Shown: positions 31,984-40,882 of the stretch, piece by piece
Layout of the letters: every line of letters begins with the position of its first letter
Numbering within the stretch: the first letter of the stretch is position 1
NCBI RefSeq assembly: GCF_001418335.1
Contig: NZ_LIPP01000203.1
Span: 1 to 48,750 of the forward strand
Reading direction: 5' to 3'
Source: Streptomyces aurantiacus
Lineage (GTDB): Bacteria; Actinomycetota; Actinomycetes; Streptomycetales; Streptomycetaceae
Length of the DNA: 48,750 bases
Notes under the pieces: model-generated
The model's database searches: none
Seen by the model: the letters and a program-made list of their open reading frames with translations, nothing else
Told to the model about the DNA's origin: nothing
Made by a program: the position numbers and the translations under genes

Positions 31984-32969
31984 GACGCCTCCTGCTCACC
32001 GCGGCCACCACCACCGCCGCAGCGCTCACCCTCGCCGCGTGCGGCACCACCGAGCCTGCCGCCGACAAGACCGGCCAGGCCGACAAGAGCTCAGCGGCCA
32101 TCACCCTCACCGACGGCGCCGGCAAGAAGGTCACGCTCGACGGCCCGGCCACCAAGGTCGTCGCCACCGAGTGGAACGTGACCGAGAGCCTCGTCACCCT
32201 CGGCGTCGACCCGGTCGGTGCCGCCGACGTCAAGGGCTACAAGACCTGGGACTCCGCCGTCCCGCTGAAGAACGAGCCCAAGGACATCGGCACCCGCGGC
32301 GAGCCGAGCATGGACACCGTCGCGGCCCTCTCGCCCGACCTCGTCGTGACCACCTCCGACCTGCCGCCCGCGGCCCTGAAGCAGCTGCGCAAGATCGCCC
32401 CCGTGCTGGAGGTGAAGTCCGCGGACGGCTCCGACCAGATAGGGCAGATACTGACGAACCTCGACCTGATCGCGAAGGCCACCGGCACCACCGACAAGGC
32501 CAAGACGGCCCGCGCGAACTTCGAGGCCAAGCTGGCCGAGGGCAAGAAGGCGCTCGCCGACGCCGACCTCGCCGGTGCGGAGATCGCGTTCGCCGACGGC
32601 TATGTCACCGCGAACCAGGTCTCCGTGCGCCCGTACACCAGCGGTTCCCTCATCGGAACGGTCAACGAGCGGCTCGGCCTGAAGAACGTCTGGAAGGTCA
32701 AGGGCGACGCGGCGTACGGCCTCGGGACCACCGACGTCGAAGGCCTCACCGACCTGCCGAAGGACACCCAGTTCGCCTACATAGGCAACGACGAGGACGA
32801 GGCCGCCACCCCCTTCACCGGCGCGCTGGCGAAGAACGCCGTGTGGAAGTCCCTGCCGTTCGTGAAGGCCGGCGACGTGCACCGACTGGCCGACGGCATC
32901 TGGATGTTCGGCGGCCCCGGGTCGATGTCGGCGTACATCGACTCCCTCGTCGACGCGCTGACGAAGTAG
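31980..32969 (+). CDS. Siderophore-binding lipoprotein
   Basis: A 329-residue FhuD/FepB-like class III binding protein. The lipoprotein signal is LLLTAATTTAAALTLAAC with the lipobox Cys. The mature part has VVATEWNVTESLVTLGVDPVG, GEPSMDTVAALSPDLVV and IGQILTNLDLIAKATG. It starts by overlapping the ATPase stop (ATGA). A 67-base spacer after the stop contains an in-frame duplicated tail ending. The ligand is a ferric siderophore, identity unknown. Confidence 0.92.
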   Translation: MRRLLLTAATTTAAALTLAACGTTEPAADKTGQADKSSAAITLTDGAGKKVTLDGPATKVVATEWNVTESLVTLGVDPVGAADVKGYKTWDSAVPLKNEPKDIGTRGEPSMDTVAALSPDLVVTTSDLPPAALKQLRKIAPVLEVKSADGSDQIGQILTNLDLIAKATGTTDKAKTARANFEAKLAEGKKALADADLAGAEIAFADGYVTANQVSVRPYTSGSLIGTVNERLGLKNVWKVKGDAAYGLGTTDVEGLTDLPKDTQFAYIGNDEDEAATPFTGALAKNAVWKSLPFVKAGDVHRLADGIWMFGGPGSMSAYIDSLVDALTK

Positions 32970-33036
32970 CCGAAGCGCAACGAACAGCTGACGCAGACCA
33001 AGAAGACGAAGTACAGGAAGACGAAGTAACGGAGCC

Positions 33037-35118
33037 ATGGCCGTCACCGCAACGCCGCCCGCCACCCGTCCGCCCGCTGTCCGTCCGTCGACGGCCGCGT
33101 CCCGGACGGGCGCGGTCGCGGTGACGGCCGGGCTGGTCCTCCTGGTCGCGGCCCTCGCGGTCGTCGACATCACCCAGGGCACCGCCTCCGTCGGACCGGC
33201 CGAGGTGTTCAAGGCCCTGACCGGGCAGGCCGACACCGCCGACGCGTCCGTCGTGATCGCCTCCCGGCTGCCGCGGATGACCGCTGGCATCCTGGTCGGC
33301 GTCGTCCTCGGCGTGGCGGGCGCCGTGCTCCAGGCCGTCAGCCGCAACGTACTCGCCTCTCCCGACACCCTCGCGGTGAACGCCGGTTCGTACCTGGCAC
33401 TCGGGCTGGTCGGCGCCACCGGCGTCTCGCTCCCGCTGCTCGCCTCCTCCGGCGTCGCCTTCGCGGGCGGGCTCCTGGCCGCGGCCGTCGTACTCGCCCT
33501 GTCCGGCCTCGGCACGGGCACCGTACGACTGGTCCTCGCCGGCACCGCGCTGGCGCTGGGCCTCAACTCCGTGACGGAGGGCCTGCTCCTGCTGTTCCCC
33601 GAGCAGACCGAGGGCCTCTACCAGTGGAACCAGGGCAGCATCAGCCAGAACGGCTTCGACGGCGTCCTGCAGATGTTGCCCATCGCCCTGCTCGCGGTCG
33701 TCGGCCTGCTGCTGACCGCCCGTCGTGTCGACGCGCTCGCCCTCGGCGACGACGCCGCGCGCGGTCTGGGCGTACCGGTCCGCGCCACCCGCGTGACGGT
33801 GGTCGTCCTGGCCGCGCTGCTGTCCGCGACGGCCGTCACGCTCGCCGGGCCCATCGGCTTCGTCGGCCTGTGCGCACCGGCCCTGGTACGCCCGCTCGCC
33901 CGCCGCTTCAAGGGCTTCGCCCGCGCCCGTACGGTCATGCCCGTGGCAGGGCTGGTCGGCGCGGGGCTGGTCCTCGGGTCGGACGTGCTGCTGCGCTCCC
34001 TCGTGCCCTCGGACCTGGCGGTCGCCGTACCCACCGGTGTCGTCACCAGTCTGGTCGGCGCCGTGTTCCTGGTGGCGATGGCCCTGCGACTGCGGGACAC
34101 CTCCGGGGCCGACGCGCCGGACCGGTTGCGCATTCCCAGCCGGACGGCGTTCGTGGTGACGCTCGTCGTACTCGTCGCCGTGGTCGTCGGCGTCACGATC
34201 GCCGGTGCCCTGCTGGGTGACAGCACGCTCCTGCTCGGCGACGTCGTGAACTGGTCGCAGGGGAGGGCAGGACAGGCCGTTTCCTTCGTCCTCGAAACCA
34301 GGATGCCCCGCGTGTTCGCGGCCCTGTGCGCGGGCGCGGCGCTCGCCCTCGCCGGCACGCTGGTGCAGGCCGTGACGCGCAACCCGCTCGCGGAGCCGGG
34401 AGTCCTGGGCGTGTCCGGCGGCGCCGCGCTGGGCGCCGTACTCCTGGTCACCACCGTGCCGGTCGCCGGCACCTGGAGCGTCGCGGGTGCGGCGTTCGCG
34501 GGCGCCGCGGCGACCTCCGTCGTCGTCTTCGGGCTCGCGGCCCGGGGCGGTTACCAGCAGAACCGGCTGGTCCTCGTCGGCATCGGCGTGGCCGCCGGCA
34601 CCGCGGCGCTGATCAGCCTGCTCATCGTGCTCACCGACCCGTTCAACGCCACGAAGGCGCTGACCTGGCTGTCCGGTTCGACGTACGGCCGGACCATGCC
34701 GGACGTGCTGCCCGTCGCTCTCGTGCTCGCGCTGGGCCTTGTCGTCGCCGTCGCCCGCCGCACCGAACTGGACCTCGTCTCCCTGGACGAGGACACGCCA
34801 CGGCTCCTCGGCCTGCGCCTTTCCCGGGCCAGGCTCGGCTTCCTGGTGGTGAGTGTCCTGCTCAGCGCGACCGCCGTCGCCTCGGCCGGCACCATCGGTT
34901 TCGTGGGCCTCGTGGCACCGCACGCGGCCCGTGCCCTGGTGGGCCGACGGCACGTACGCGTGGTGCCGGTGGCCGTCCTCCTGGGCGCCGCCCTCGTCTG
35001 CACGGCCGACCTCCTCGGCCGCACGGTCATCGCCCCCGCGCAGCTGGGCGCGGGCCTGATGACAGCGGTGATCGGCACGCCGTACTTCCTGTATCTGCTG
35101 GTACGCAGCCGACGGTAG
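33037..35118 (+). CDS. Fused double-domain siderophore ABC permease (FecCD, FhuB-like)
   Basis: A 693-residue permease made of two FecCD units in one chain. Each unit carries the family motif, RLPRMTAGILVGVVLGVAGAV/QAVSRNVLASPD in the first and RMPRVFAALCAGAALALAG/QAVTRNPLAEPG in the second, and each ends with a GFVGL motif. It supplies the whole membrane channel, so no second permease gene is needed, as in FhuB. The ATG at 33037 follows GGAG. It completes the importer with the ATPase and lipoprotein. Confidence 0.94.
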   Translation: MAVTATPPATRPPAVRPSTAASRTGAVAVTAGLVLLVAALAVVDITQGTASVGPAEVFKALTGQADTADASVVIASRLPRMTAGILVGVVLGVAGAVLQAVSRNVLASPDTLAVNAGSYLALGLVGATGVSLPLLASSGVAFAGGLLAAAVVLALSGLGTGTVRLVLAGTALALGLNSVTEGLLLLFPEQTEGLYQWNQGSISQNGFDGVLQMLPIALLAVVGLLLTARRVDALALGDDAARGLGVPVRATRVTVVVLAALLSATAVTLAGPIGFVGLCAPALVRPLARRFKGFARARTVMPVAGLVGAGLVLGSDVLLRSLVPSDLAVAVPTGVVTSLVGAVFLVAMALRLRDTSGADAPDRLRIPSRTAFVVTLVVLVAVVVGVTIAGALLGDSTLLLGDVVNWSQGRAGQAVSFVLETRMPRVFAALCAGAALALAGTLVQAVTRNPLAEPGVLGVSGGAALGAVLLVTTVPVAGTWSVAGAAFAGAAATSVVVFGLAARGGYQQNRLVLVGIGVAAGTAALISLLIVLTDPFNATKALTWLSGSTYGRTMPDVLPVALVLALGLVVAVARRTELDLVSLDEDTPRLLGLRLSRARLGFLVVSVLLSATAVASAGTIGFVGLVAPHAARALVGRRHVRVVPVAVLLGAALVCTADLLGRTVIAPAQLGAGLMTAVIGTPYFLYLLVRSRR

Positions 35119-35136
35119 GTACGGAGTACTCGGCGT

Positions 35137-36033
35137 TCAGTTGTCCAGTGATGCCATGTAGGGCGCCAGCTTGGCCGGGTTCATGACCCACATGATCCGG
35201 TCGATGCCCTCCGCCGACACGTCGACGGTCAGCAGGGCCACGGCGTTCCCACCGGACCGGACGAGCACGGCCGGGCGGCCGTTGGCCTCGACCCAGCGTA
35301 TGTCCGCCTCCGGCCAGAAACGCGGCGCGAAGGCGACAAGGTAGCGGGAGACGTGGGGGAGTCCGACGACCGGGATGCGCGACGCGCCCCGTACTCCTCC
35401 GCCGTCGGAGTAGCTGACGACGTCCGCTGCGAGAACCTGCTCAAGCGACTTGAGGTCTCCTGTCTGCGCGGCGGTGAGGAACACCTTCAGCAGTCGCTGA
35501 TGCTCGTCCCGGCTGACCCGCTCCCGTCGCTCGGTGGCCAGGTGCTTGCGCGCCCGGCTCACCAACTGGCGGGTGTTGGCCTCACTCGTCTCCAGGATGT
35601 CGGCGAGCTCCCGGTAGGGGTAGTCGAACGCCTCCCGCAGGACGTAGGCGGCCCGCTCCACCGGATTCAGCTTCTCCAGCAGGAGAAGGACCGCCATCTC
35701 GACCGCCTCGGTACGTTCCGCCCCCACCTGAGGGTCCGCGCCGGTGTCGATCGGCTCGGGAAGCCACGGACCGACGTACGCCTCGCGCCGCACCCTGGCC
35801 GACTGGGCCGTGTTGATCGCGAGACGCGTGGCCACGGTGGTGAGGAAGGCGACCGGCTCGACGACGTTCGTACGGTCGGCGTTCTGCCACCGCACCCACG
35901 TGTCCTGACACACGTCCTCGGCCTCCACCGCGCTGCCGAGCATGCGGTAGGCGATACCGAAGAGCCGAGGACGCGCCGCGACGAACTGCTTCGTCGCTGT
36001 GTCGAGAGGGCTGACGTCGTGCCCGGCGTCCAT
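35137..36033 (-). CDS. RNA polymerase sigma factor, ECF41 / SigJ type
   Basis: A 298-residue ECF sigma factor. Region 2 is seen in LFGIAYRMLGSAVEAEDVCQDTWVRW and region 4 in ERAAYVLREAFDYPYRELADIL. A C-terminal SnoaL-like domain of about 100 residues replaces an anti-sigma partner. The ECF41 landmarks WLPEP (linker), DGGGV and NPAKL are all present. ECF41 factors control their own activity through this domain and usually lie beside a carboxymuconolactone decarboxylase, epimerase or oxidoreductase gene; no such gene is adjacent here. It converges with the permease gene. Confidence 0.93.
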   Translation of the reverse strand: MDAGHDVSPLDTATKQFVAARPRLFGIAYRMLGSAVEAEDVCQDTWVRWQNADRTNVVEPVAFLTTVATRLAINTAQSARVRREAYVGPWLPEPIDTGADPQVGAERTEAVEMAVLLLLEKLNPVERAAYVLREAFDYPYRELADILETSEANTRQLVSRARKHLATERRERVSRDEHQRLLKVFLTAAQTGDLKSLEQVLAADVVSYSDGGGVRGASRIPVVGLPHVSRYLVAFAPRFWPEADIRWVEANGRPAVLVRSGGNAVALLTVDVSAEGIDRIMWVMNPAKLAPYMASLDN

Positions 36034-36153
36034 CGGTGTCCTTTCCGGTCCGAAGATCGATCATGCTACCGAACACTTGCCGCGGGCTGAAGAACGTGTG
36101 CGCGTTGCGACCCGCCCAACGACCCGCCGAACGACTCGGCCCAACCGGTGCGG

Positions 36154-38178
36154 TCAGCCGGCCAGGCCGCCCGTAGCGAGTCGGTCACTCATGTCGCGTA
36201 CCAGCCCCTTGCCCGTACCGTCGGCTGTGGCGAGCAGCGTTTCGAAGGCCCTGAGACGACGGAACGTCTCGGCGTACACGGTCTGCTTCTCCAGCGGGAG
36301 CTGGAGCACCTGGAGACGCCGGATGTCGACTCTGGACGAGCTGGAGGCATGGGTGCCTGCCTGCCGTCCGTTGGAGGGCGCGCGCAGACAGCCGGCGAGG
36401 AAGTGGGCGTCCAGCTTCGCCGTATCCACCTCCAGGGTGTAGAGCTGCGCGCCCAGGGCCATCGGTGGTCCTTCGTGGACCCACGCCTTGAAGGCGCGGG
36501 TCACTCCGGCGACGACGACGTCTCCCTCTTTCGCGACGGCCTGTGCCGAGTCGGTGGGGAGCAGCCCACTGGGAGTGCCGTCGTGCAGGAGGTCGGCGAC
36601 GCTGAGGAGCGGCACGACGGACCCACGAGCCGGTCCGGCCGACTCCGGAGGCTGTTGCCCGGCGCGCAGGGTCAGGGCGCCGGCCTTGACGAGATCACCC
36701 ACCGTCGTCGTGGTCCCCGGAGCACCGGCTTCGAAGCCGAGGGCGGAGAGACGCTGTGCGTGATCGGCCAGATCGGTCAGCATCGCGCCGAAGTCACCCC
36801 AGGCGGCGGCGAGTTCCTTCCGGGTGGGCTCGGTCGTCGATGCGGTGTAGCGACCCGGGGTGACGTCGACCTCGTCGTCCAGGAGGTCGAGCAGGGGAAT
36901 CCTGACGGCACCCTCCGGCGGCTCCTGGCCCACCCGGTCGAGGGTTGCCAGCGCGGTGAGTACGAACGAGCCGAGGCTGCCCCAGTCGGGGCTCGGCTCG
37001 CGCGTTCCCGGCCGGGCGAAACGGGTGGCGTCCACCAGGAGGGCGTCCTGGCTCGGCGGTGCCGCGAACCCGTCCGGCGCCGTGCGAAGAACCCACAACT
37101 GCAGGGACACGCTGTGCGGTTGGGCGCTGCCGGGAGGCAGGGACACGACGGCCCGGAGCGCGCCGGTACGCAGCAGTGAACCGCGGATACGGCGGCCGGC
37201 CCTGCGCGATGCCACAGCCGGGGGGAGGACGACCACCGCGGCCCCACCGGGCTTGAGATGGGCGAGCACATGCTGCACCCAGGCCAGCTCGGGCTCGGTC
37301 CGAGGGGGCAGACCGTGCGTCCAGCGCTGGTCGGTGGCGAGTTCTTCGTAGCCCCAGTCACGTTCGTTGAACGGGGGATTGCACAGCGCGATGTCGGCTT
37401 TCGTACCGGCGAAGGGGTCGTCCCGCAGTGCGTCGGCGGTGGCGATCCGCGTCCGGATGTCACGGCCCTCCGCGACGAATTCGAGCCGGCCGGCCGCCAA
37501 CGCGGCCAGCGCAGGGTCCCGTTCGCACGAGAGCAGTTCCAGCCCGGGACCGTCGTACTCCTGCGCGGCTGCGGCGGCCAGGTGTCCGGTGCCGCAGGCC
37601 GGATCGAGGAGGGTCAGTCCGCTGCCGCTGCTGCTGCAGCCGTCCCTGTCGCTGCCGCCGTTGCCGTCGGCAGGGGCGAGCCGGACGGCGAGGGCGATGC
37701 GGGCCATCAGCGTGGCGAGCTGTGGCGGCGTGGTGCTGAGCTGTCGGACATGGGTTTCCAGCCACCGTTGCAGCAGGAACTCGAAGGTCTCGCGGGGTCC
37801 CTCCGCCCGCCCCACCTTCCCCGCTTCGGCCACCAGGTCACGGGCTCGCGCGGAGAGTTCGGGGTGGACGATCCGCGCCCTGGAGGAACGCATCCTGCGG
37901 GCGGCCTCGGCGACGGCCAGCCCGGACTCGTTCCTGCTGCCGAGGGCCTCGAAACGCGGCCAGAGCAGTTCCCGGCCGCCGATGTCCTGGAGCTTGCCGT
38001 TGTCCCGCAGCCATCCCTCGACCTCCGCGAGCGAGAACTGCGGACTGACGTCGGTGCCCCCGATCCGGGTGGGAAAGGAGTCGTGGCGCCGCCGCCAGTT
38101 GCTCACGGCGGCTCGCCCCACACCGGCGATCCGGGCGATCTCGGCCAGGCTGACGGGGATGGCGTCGTGGGCACTCAT
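36154..38178 (-). CDS. HTH / N6-adenine DNA methylase / type I specificity-like fusion
   Basis: A 674-residue protein. Residues 7-60 are a MerR-like helix-turn-helix (SLAEIARIAGVGRAAVSNWR). Then comes an HsdM-like N6-adenine methylase with motif I DPACGTG (192-198) and motif IV NPPF (267-270). Residues from about 490 to the end resemble an HsdS half: a VPLLSVADLL recognition segment and SSSRVDIRRLQVLQLPLEKQTVYAETFRRLRAFE. It therefore carries its own target recognition and needs no separate HsdS; no HsdR gene is adjacent. The ATG at 38178 follows GGAG. It is divergent from a Ser/Thr kinase gene 142 bases away. Confidence 0.85.
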   Translation of the reverse strand: MSAHDAIPVSLAEIARIAGVGRAAVSNWRRRHDSFPTRIGGTDVSPQFSLAEVEGWLRDNGKLQDIGGRELLWPRFEALGSRNESGLAVAEAARRMRSSRARIVHPELSARARDLVAEAGKVGRAEGPRETFEFLLQRWLETHVRQLSTTPPQLATLMARIALAVRLAPADGNGGSDRDGCSSSGSGLTLLDPACGTGHLAAAAAQEYDGPGLELLSCERDPALAALAAGRLEFVAEGRDIRTRIATADALRDDPFAGTKADIALCNPPFNERDWGYEELATDQRWTHGLPPRTEPELAWVQHVLAHLKPGGAAVVVLPPAVASRRAGRRIRGSLLRTGALRAVVSLPPGSAQPHSVSLQLWVLRTAPDGFAAPPSQDALLVDATRFARPGTREPSPDWGSLGSFVLTALATLDRVGQEPPEGAVRIPLLDLLDDEVDVTPGRYTASTTEPTRKELAAAWGDFGAMLTDLADHAQRLSALGFEAGAPGTTTTVGDLVKAGALTLRAGQQPPESAGPARGSVVPLLSVADLLHDGTPSGLLPTDSAQAVAKEGDVVVAGVTRAFKAWVHEGPPMALGAQLYTLEVDTAKLDAHFLAGCLRAPSNGRQAGTHASSSSRVDIRRLQVLQLPLEKQTVYAETFRRLRAFETLLATADGTGKGLVRDMSDRLATGGLAG

Positions 38179-38320
38179 CGATCGGTCTCCGAGGTACTTG
38201 GCGGCTGGGCAGGCCGGCGTCCCCAACGCCGTTCGTGTGGGCAGGCTACTACTGTCATTGACTTTGTTCACAGTGTGCACGTTCCATCGTGATGTGCAGG
38301 GAATGTGGAGGTCGGCAGAC

Positions 38321-39262
38321 ATGCGGAGTCCCGCGCCAGGAATGATGATCCATGACCGGTATCGGCTGGAGTCGGTGCTCGGCCGAGGAGTGATGGGCCA
38401 GGTGTGGAGGGGGCGTGACCTGCCCCTCGACCGTCCTGTCGCGGTGAAGACCGTCGCCACGGATCTGCTGGCCGTGCCGAGCAGCCGGCAAGCGGCGCTG
38501 AACCGGTTCGCCAGGGAGACGCGGGCGGCGGCGCGCCTGGACCATGCGAACGTCGCCACGGTCTTCGACGCCTCGGTCACCGACGACACCTGCTGGCTGG
38601 TGATGGAACTGATCGACGGCACCACCCTTGAGTACCTTTTCGACCAGCGGGAGAACGGGCGGTTCGACGTCCCTTCGGCGGTCTCCGTCGCCGCTCAGCT
38701 GTGCGCGGGACTGTCCGCCGTCCATGCCGCCGACCTGGTCCACCGGGACCTGAAGACCCAGAACGTCATGGTCCGGCGCGACGGCATCGTGAAGATCCTC
38801 GACTTCGGCCTCGTCAAGCTGCTGAGCGACACCGACCCGAAACTGACGACGACCGGTGAGGGCGTCGGCAACCTCGTGTGTGCCTCTCCCGAACTGCTGA
38901 CCGGGAGGGAGAGGCTCGACGGCCGCAGCGACCTGTATGCCGTGGGCTGCCTGCTGCACCACATGCTCACCGGGGAGAGCCCGTTCTCCACGCATCAGCC
39001 GGCGCTCCTGGCCTCCCACCATCTCGCCTCATCCCCGCCCCTCGTCGCCGACGCGGGGGTACGCGTGCCTGGGGACCTCCAGGACCTGATCACGGCCTTG
39101 CTGGCCAAGCGGCCGGACGATCGACCCTCGTCCGCGGCCGAGGTCTACGCGGTCCTCGGCCCCCACCTGCCGGGGCCGGATTCCCGACTGGCCGTCAGAC
39201 GCGTCCCACCCGAGGACCCACGCCGCCCCTTCCTGGTTCCGCAGGGCCCGATACCCCTGTGA
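38321..39262 (+). CDS. Ser/Thr protein kinase, soluble
   Basis: A 313-residue Hanks-type kinase that is almost only the catalytic domain. Motifs are LGRGVMGQVWRG (glycine loop), VAVKTV, HRDLKTQNV (catalytic loop), DFGLVK and ASPELL in place of APE. There is no transmembrane segment or PASTA repeat, so it is cytoplasmic. The ATG at 38321 follows GGAGG. It is divergent from the methylase fusion and is followed by a second kinase. Position between methylases suggests a role in control of, or signalling in, the modification island; this is inferred. Confidence 0.9.
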   Translation: MRSPAPGMMIHDRYRLESVLGRGVMGQVWRGRDLPLDRPVAVKTVATDLLAVPSSRQAALNRFARETRAAARLDHANVATVFDASVTDDTCWLVMELIDGTTLEYLFDQRENGRFDVPSAVSVAAQLCAGLSAVHAADLVHRDLKTQNVMVRRDGIVKILDFGLVKLLSDTDPKLTTTGEGVGNLVCASPELLTGRERLDGRSDLYAVGCLLHHMLTGESPFSTHQPALLASHHLASSPPLVADAGVRVPGDLQDLITALLAKRPDDRPSSAAEVYAVLGPHLPGPDSRLAVRRVPPEDPRRPFLVPQGPIPL

Positions 39263-39437
39263 ACAGGGTCGCGGTGCCCCTCCGATCCGCCCCGGCCGTC
39301 GCAGCTCGCACCTGTGTGGTCACATGCGGTGCCGGAGCGTTGTGACCGGTGACAGAATGCCCCCGTCGGCCGGGGTGCCGTGACGCTCCCGGGAGGCGGC
39401 GGGCGCGGCGGGGGCCGGCACTGAGGATCGGGGCGCG

Positions 39438-40736
39438 ATGCGGCGGAGCCTTGGACGGTACGAGCTGACGCACGAACTGGGCCGGGGCGGCATGGGTGTC
39501 GTCTGGGCGGCCCACGACCGCGACCACGGCCGCGAGGTGGCGGTCAAGCTGCTGGCGACCCGCGACCGCGGTGTCGAACTCAGCATGCTGGAACGCCGGT
39601 TCCTGCGTGAGATCCGTCTGACCGGCCGGCTGCGGCATCCGGGTGTCCCCGCCGTCCACGACCACGGCAACCACGAGGGCGAGCTGTATCTGGTCATGGA
39701 TCTCGTCCCGGGCCGCGCCCTGGACACCGTCCTCAAGAACGACGGCCCCCTGGACATCGAGCAGGCGGCGGACGTGGCCCGCCGCGTGTCCGAGGTGCTG
39801 GCCTACGCCCACGGACAGGGAGTTGTGCACCGCGACCTGAAACCGTCGAACCTGATGATGACTCCCGAGGGGGAGGTCAAGGTCCTGGACTTCGGGGTCG
39901 CCGCCGCTCTGGAGCCCCAGTCCGGCGAGACCCGTTTCACCGCGTCCAACGCCACCCCCGGCACGGTCGTCTACATGGCGCCGGAACAGGCCATCGGCCG
40001 GACCGTGCCCGCGAGCGACCTTTACTCGCTGGGCTGTGTTCTGTACGAACTGCTCACCGGGGCACCCCCGTTCACCGACGCCAGCCCCTTCATGCTGTAC
40101 CACCGGCACGCCAACGAACCCGTTCCGCCGCTCGCCGACCGTCGCTCCGGCGTACCGCCGGGCTTACAGGCGCTGATCGAGCGACTGTTGGCGAAGAAGC
40201 CCGAGGACCGGCCCGCCTCCGCCGAGGAGGTGGCCGTCCTGCTCGCCGCCTGGGTGCCCCGGCCGGCTCCCGGCACCGGGACCACGCCGGATCACCCGCG
40301 ACTGGCCGAACTGGCCGCGCTGCGCCGGGCAGGACATCCCGCCCGAGCTCTGGAGGAGTACCGCGAACTGATGGCCGCCCCGGGCCTCGACCTCGCGGGC
40401 ACGCTCGCCGCCCGCGCCGGAGCCGCCCTGTGCGCGGGGGCGCTCGGCCGCACCCGCGAGGCCCTGGACGAGCTGAAGTCCGTCCTGGCCGAACAGCGCA
40501 ACCTGCTCGGACCGGGGCACCCCGCTGTGCTGGACACCCGCTACGAGATCGCCGTCCTGCTGATCCGCGCCGGTGAACGGCACGCCGCCAAGGAGCTGTT
40601 GCGCCGCTTGGCGGACGAGGAGGAGGCGGTCCTGCCCGAGTACGAGTACGACCCGGAGTCCAAGTCCAAGTCCGGCGCCGAGCACGGACTTGGGCGGAGC
40701 CGGAAGCTGCTGGAGCGGTTGCGTCGCATGGGCTGA
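39438..40736 (+). CDS. Ser/Thr protein kinase with C-terminal TPR-like region
   Basis: A 432-residue Hanks-type kinase. Motifs are LGRGGMGVVWAAHD, VAVKLL, HRDLKPSNLMM, DFGVAA and YMAPEQA. The C-terminal 150 residues are helical and repeat-like (ALEEYRELMAAPGLD, TREALDELKSVLAEQRNLLG), resembling TPR units, and are followed by an acidic-to-charged tail (YEYDPESKSKSG). There is no membrane span. It contains one TTA codon at 40164-40166 (Leu243), so translation should depend on the bldA tRNA. The next gene, the helicase, begins 146 bases downstream. Confidence 0.9.
   Translation: MRRSLGRYELTHELGRGGMGVVWAAHDRDHGREVAVKLLATRDRGVELSMLERRFLREIRLTGRLRHPGVPAVHDHGNHEGELYLVMDLVPGRALDTVLKNDGPLDIEQAADVARRVSEVLAYAHGQGVVHRDLKPSNLMMTPEGEVKVLDFGVAAALEPQSGETRFTASNATPGTVVYMAPEQAIGRTVPASDLYSLGCVLYELLTGAPPFTDASPFMLYHRHANEPVPPLADRRSGVPPGLQALIERLLAKKPEDRPASAEEVAVLLAAWVPRPAPGTGTTPDHPRLAELAALRRAGHPARALEEYRELMAAPGLDLAGTLAARAGAALCAGALGRTREALDELKSVLAEQRNLLGPGHPAVLDTRYEIAVLLIRAGERHAAKELLRRLADEEEAVLPEYEYDPESKSKSGAEHGLGRSRKLLERLRRMG
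40164..40166 (+). other. TTA (bldA-dependent) codon in the second kinase gene
   Basis: The Leu243 codon in PPGLQALIER reads TTA, in frame with the kinase start at 39438. In Streptomyces this codon needs the developmentally regulated bldA tRNA. I noticed no TTA codon in the neighbouring helicase and methyltransferase genes, although I did not scan every codon exhaustively. Confidence 0.85.
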
Positions 40737-40754
40737 GGGTCGCTGACGAAACGT

Positions 40755-40768
40755 CACAAACATTTGTG
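40755..40768. promoter_or_regulatory. Inverted repeat upstream of the helicase operon
   Basis: CACAAA, CA, TTTGTG is a perfect 6-base inverted repeat. Twenty bases farther on is TTTACA (40778-40783), a fair -35, with TTAATG (40798-40803) nearby, although the spacing is short. The region between the second kinase and the helicase is AT-richer than its surroundings and probably holds the helicase promoter and an operator. Confidence 0.45.
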
Positions 40769-40882
40769 TGATCTCTGTTTACAGGAAATGTCTCGTGTTA
40801 ATGTGCCGTCAGGTCGTTCGGCTGGGGGAGACAGGCCACTGTCTACGGACGACGACAGATGAACACCGAGGGGACAGCGCCC

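Noticed and set aside
36154..38178. Ordinary type I restriction system
   Set aside because: No HsdR and no separate HsdS gene is present, and the protein has an added N-terminal HTH.
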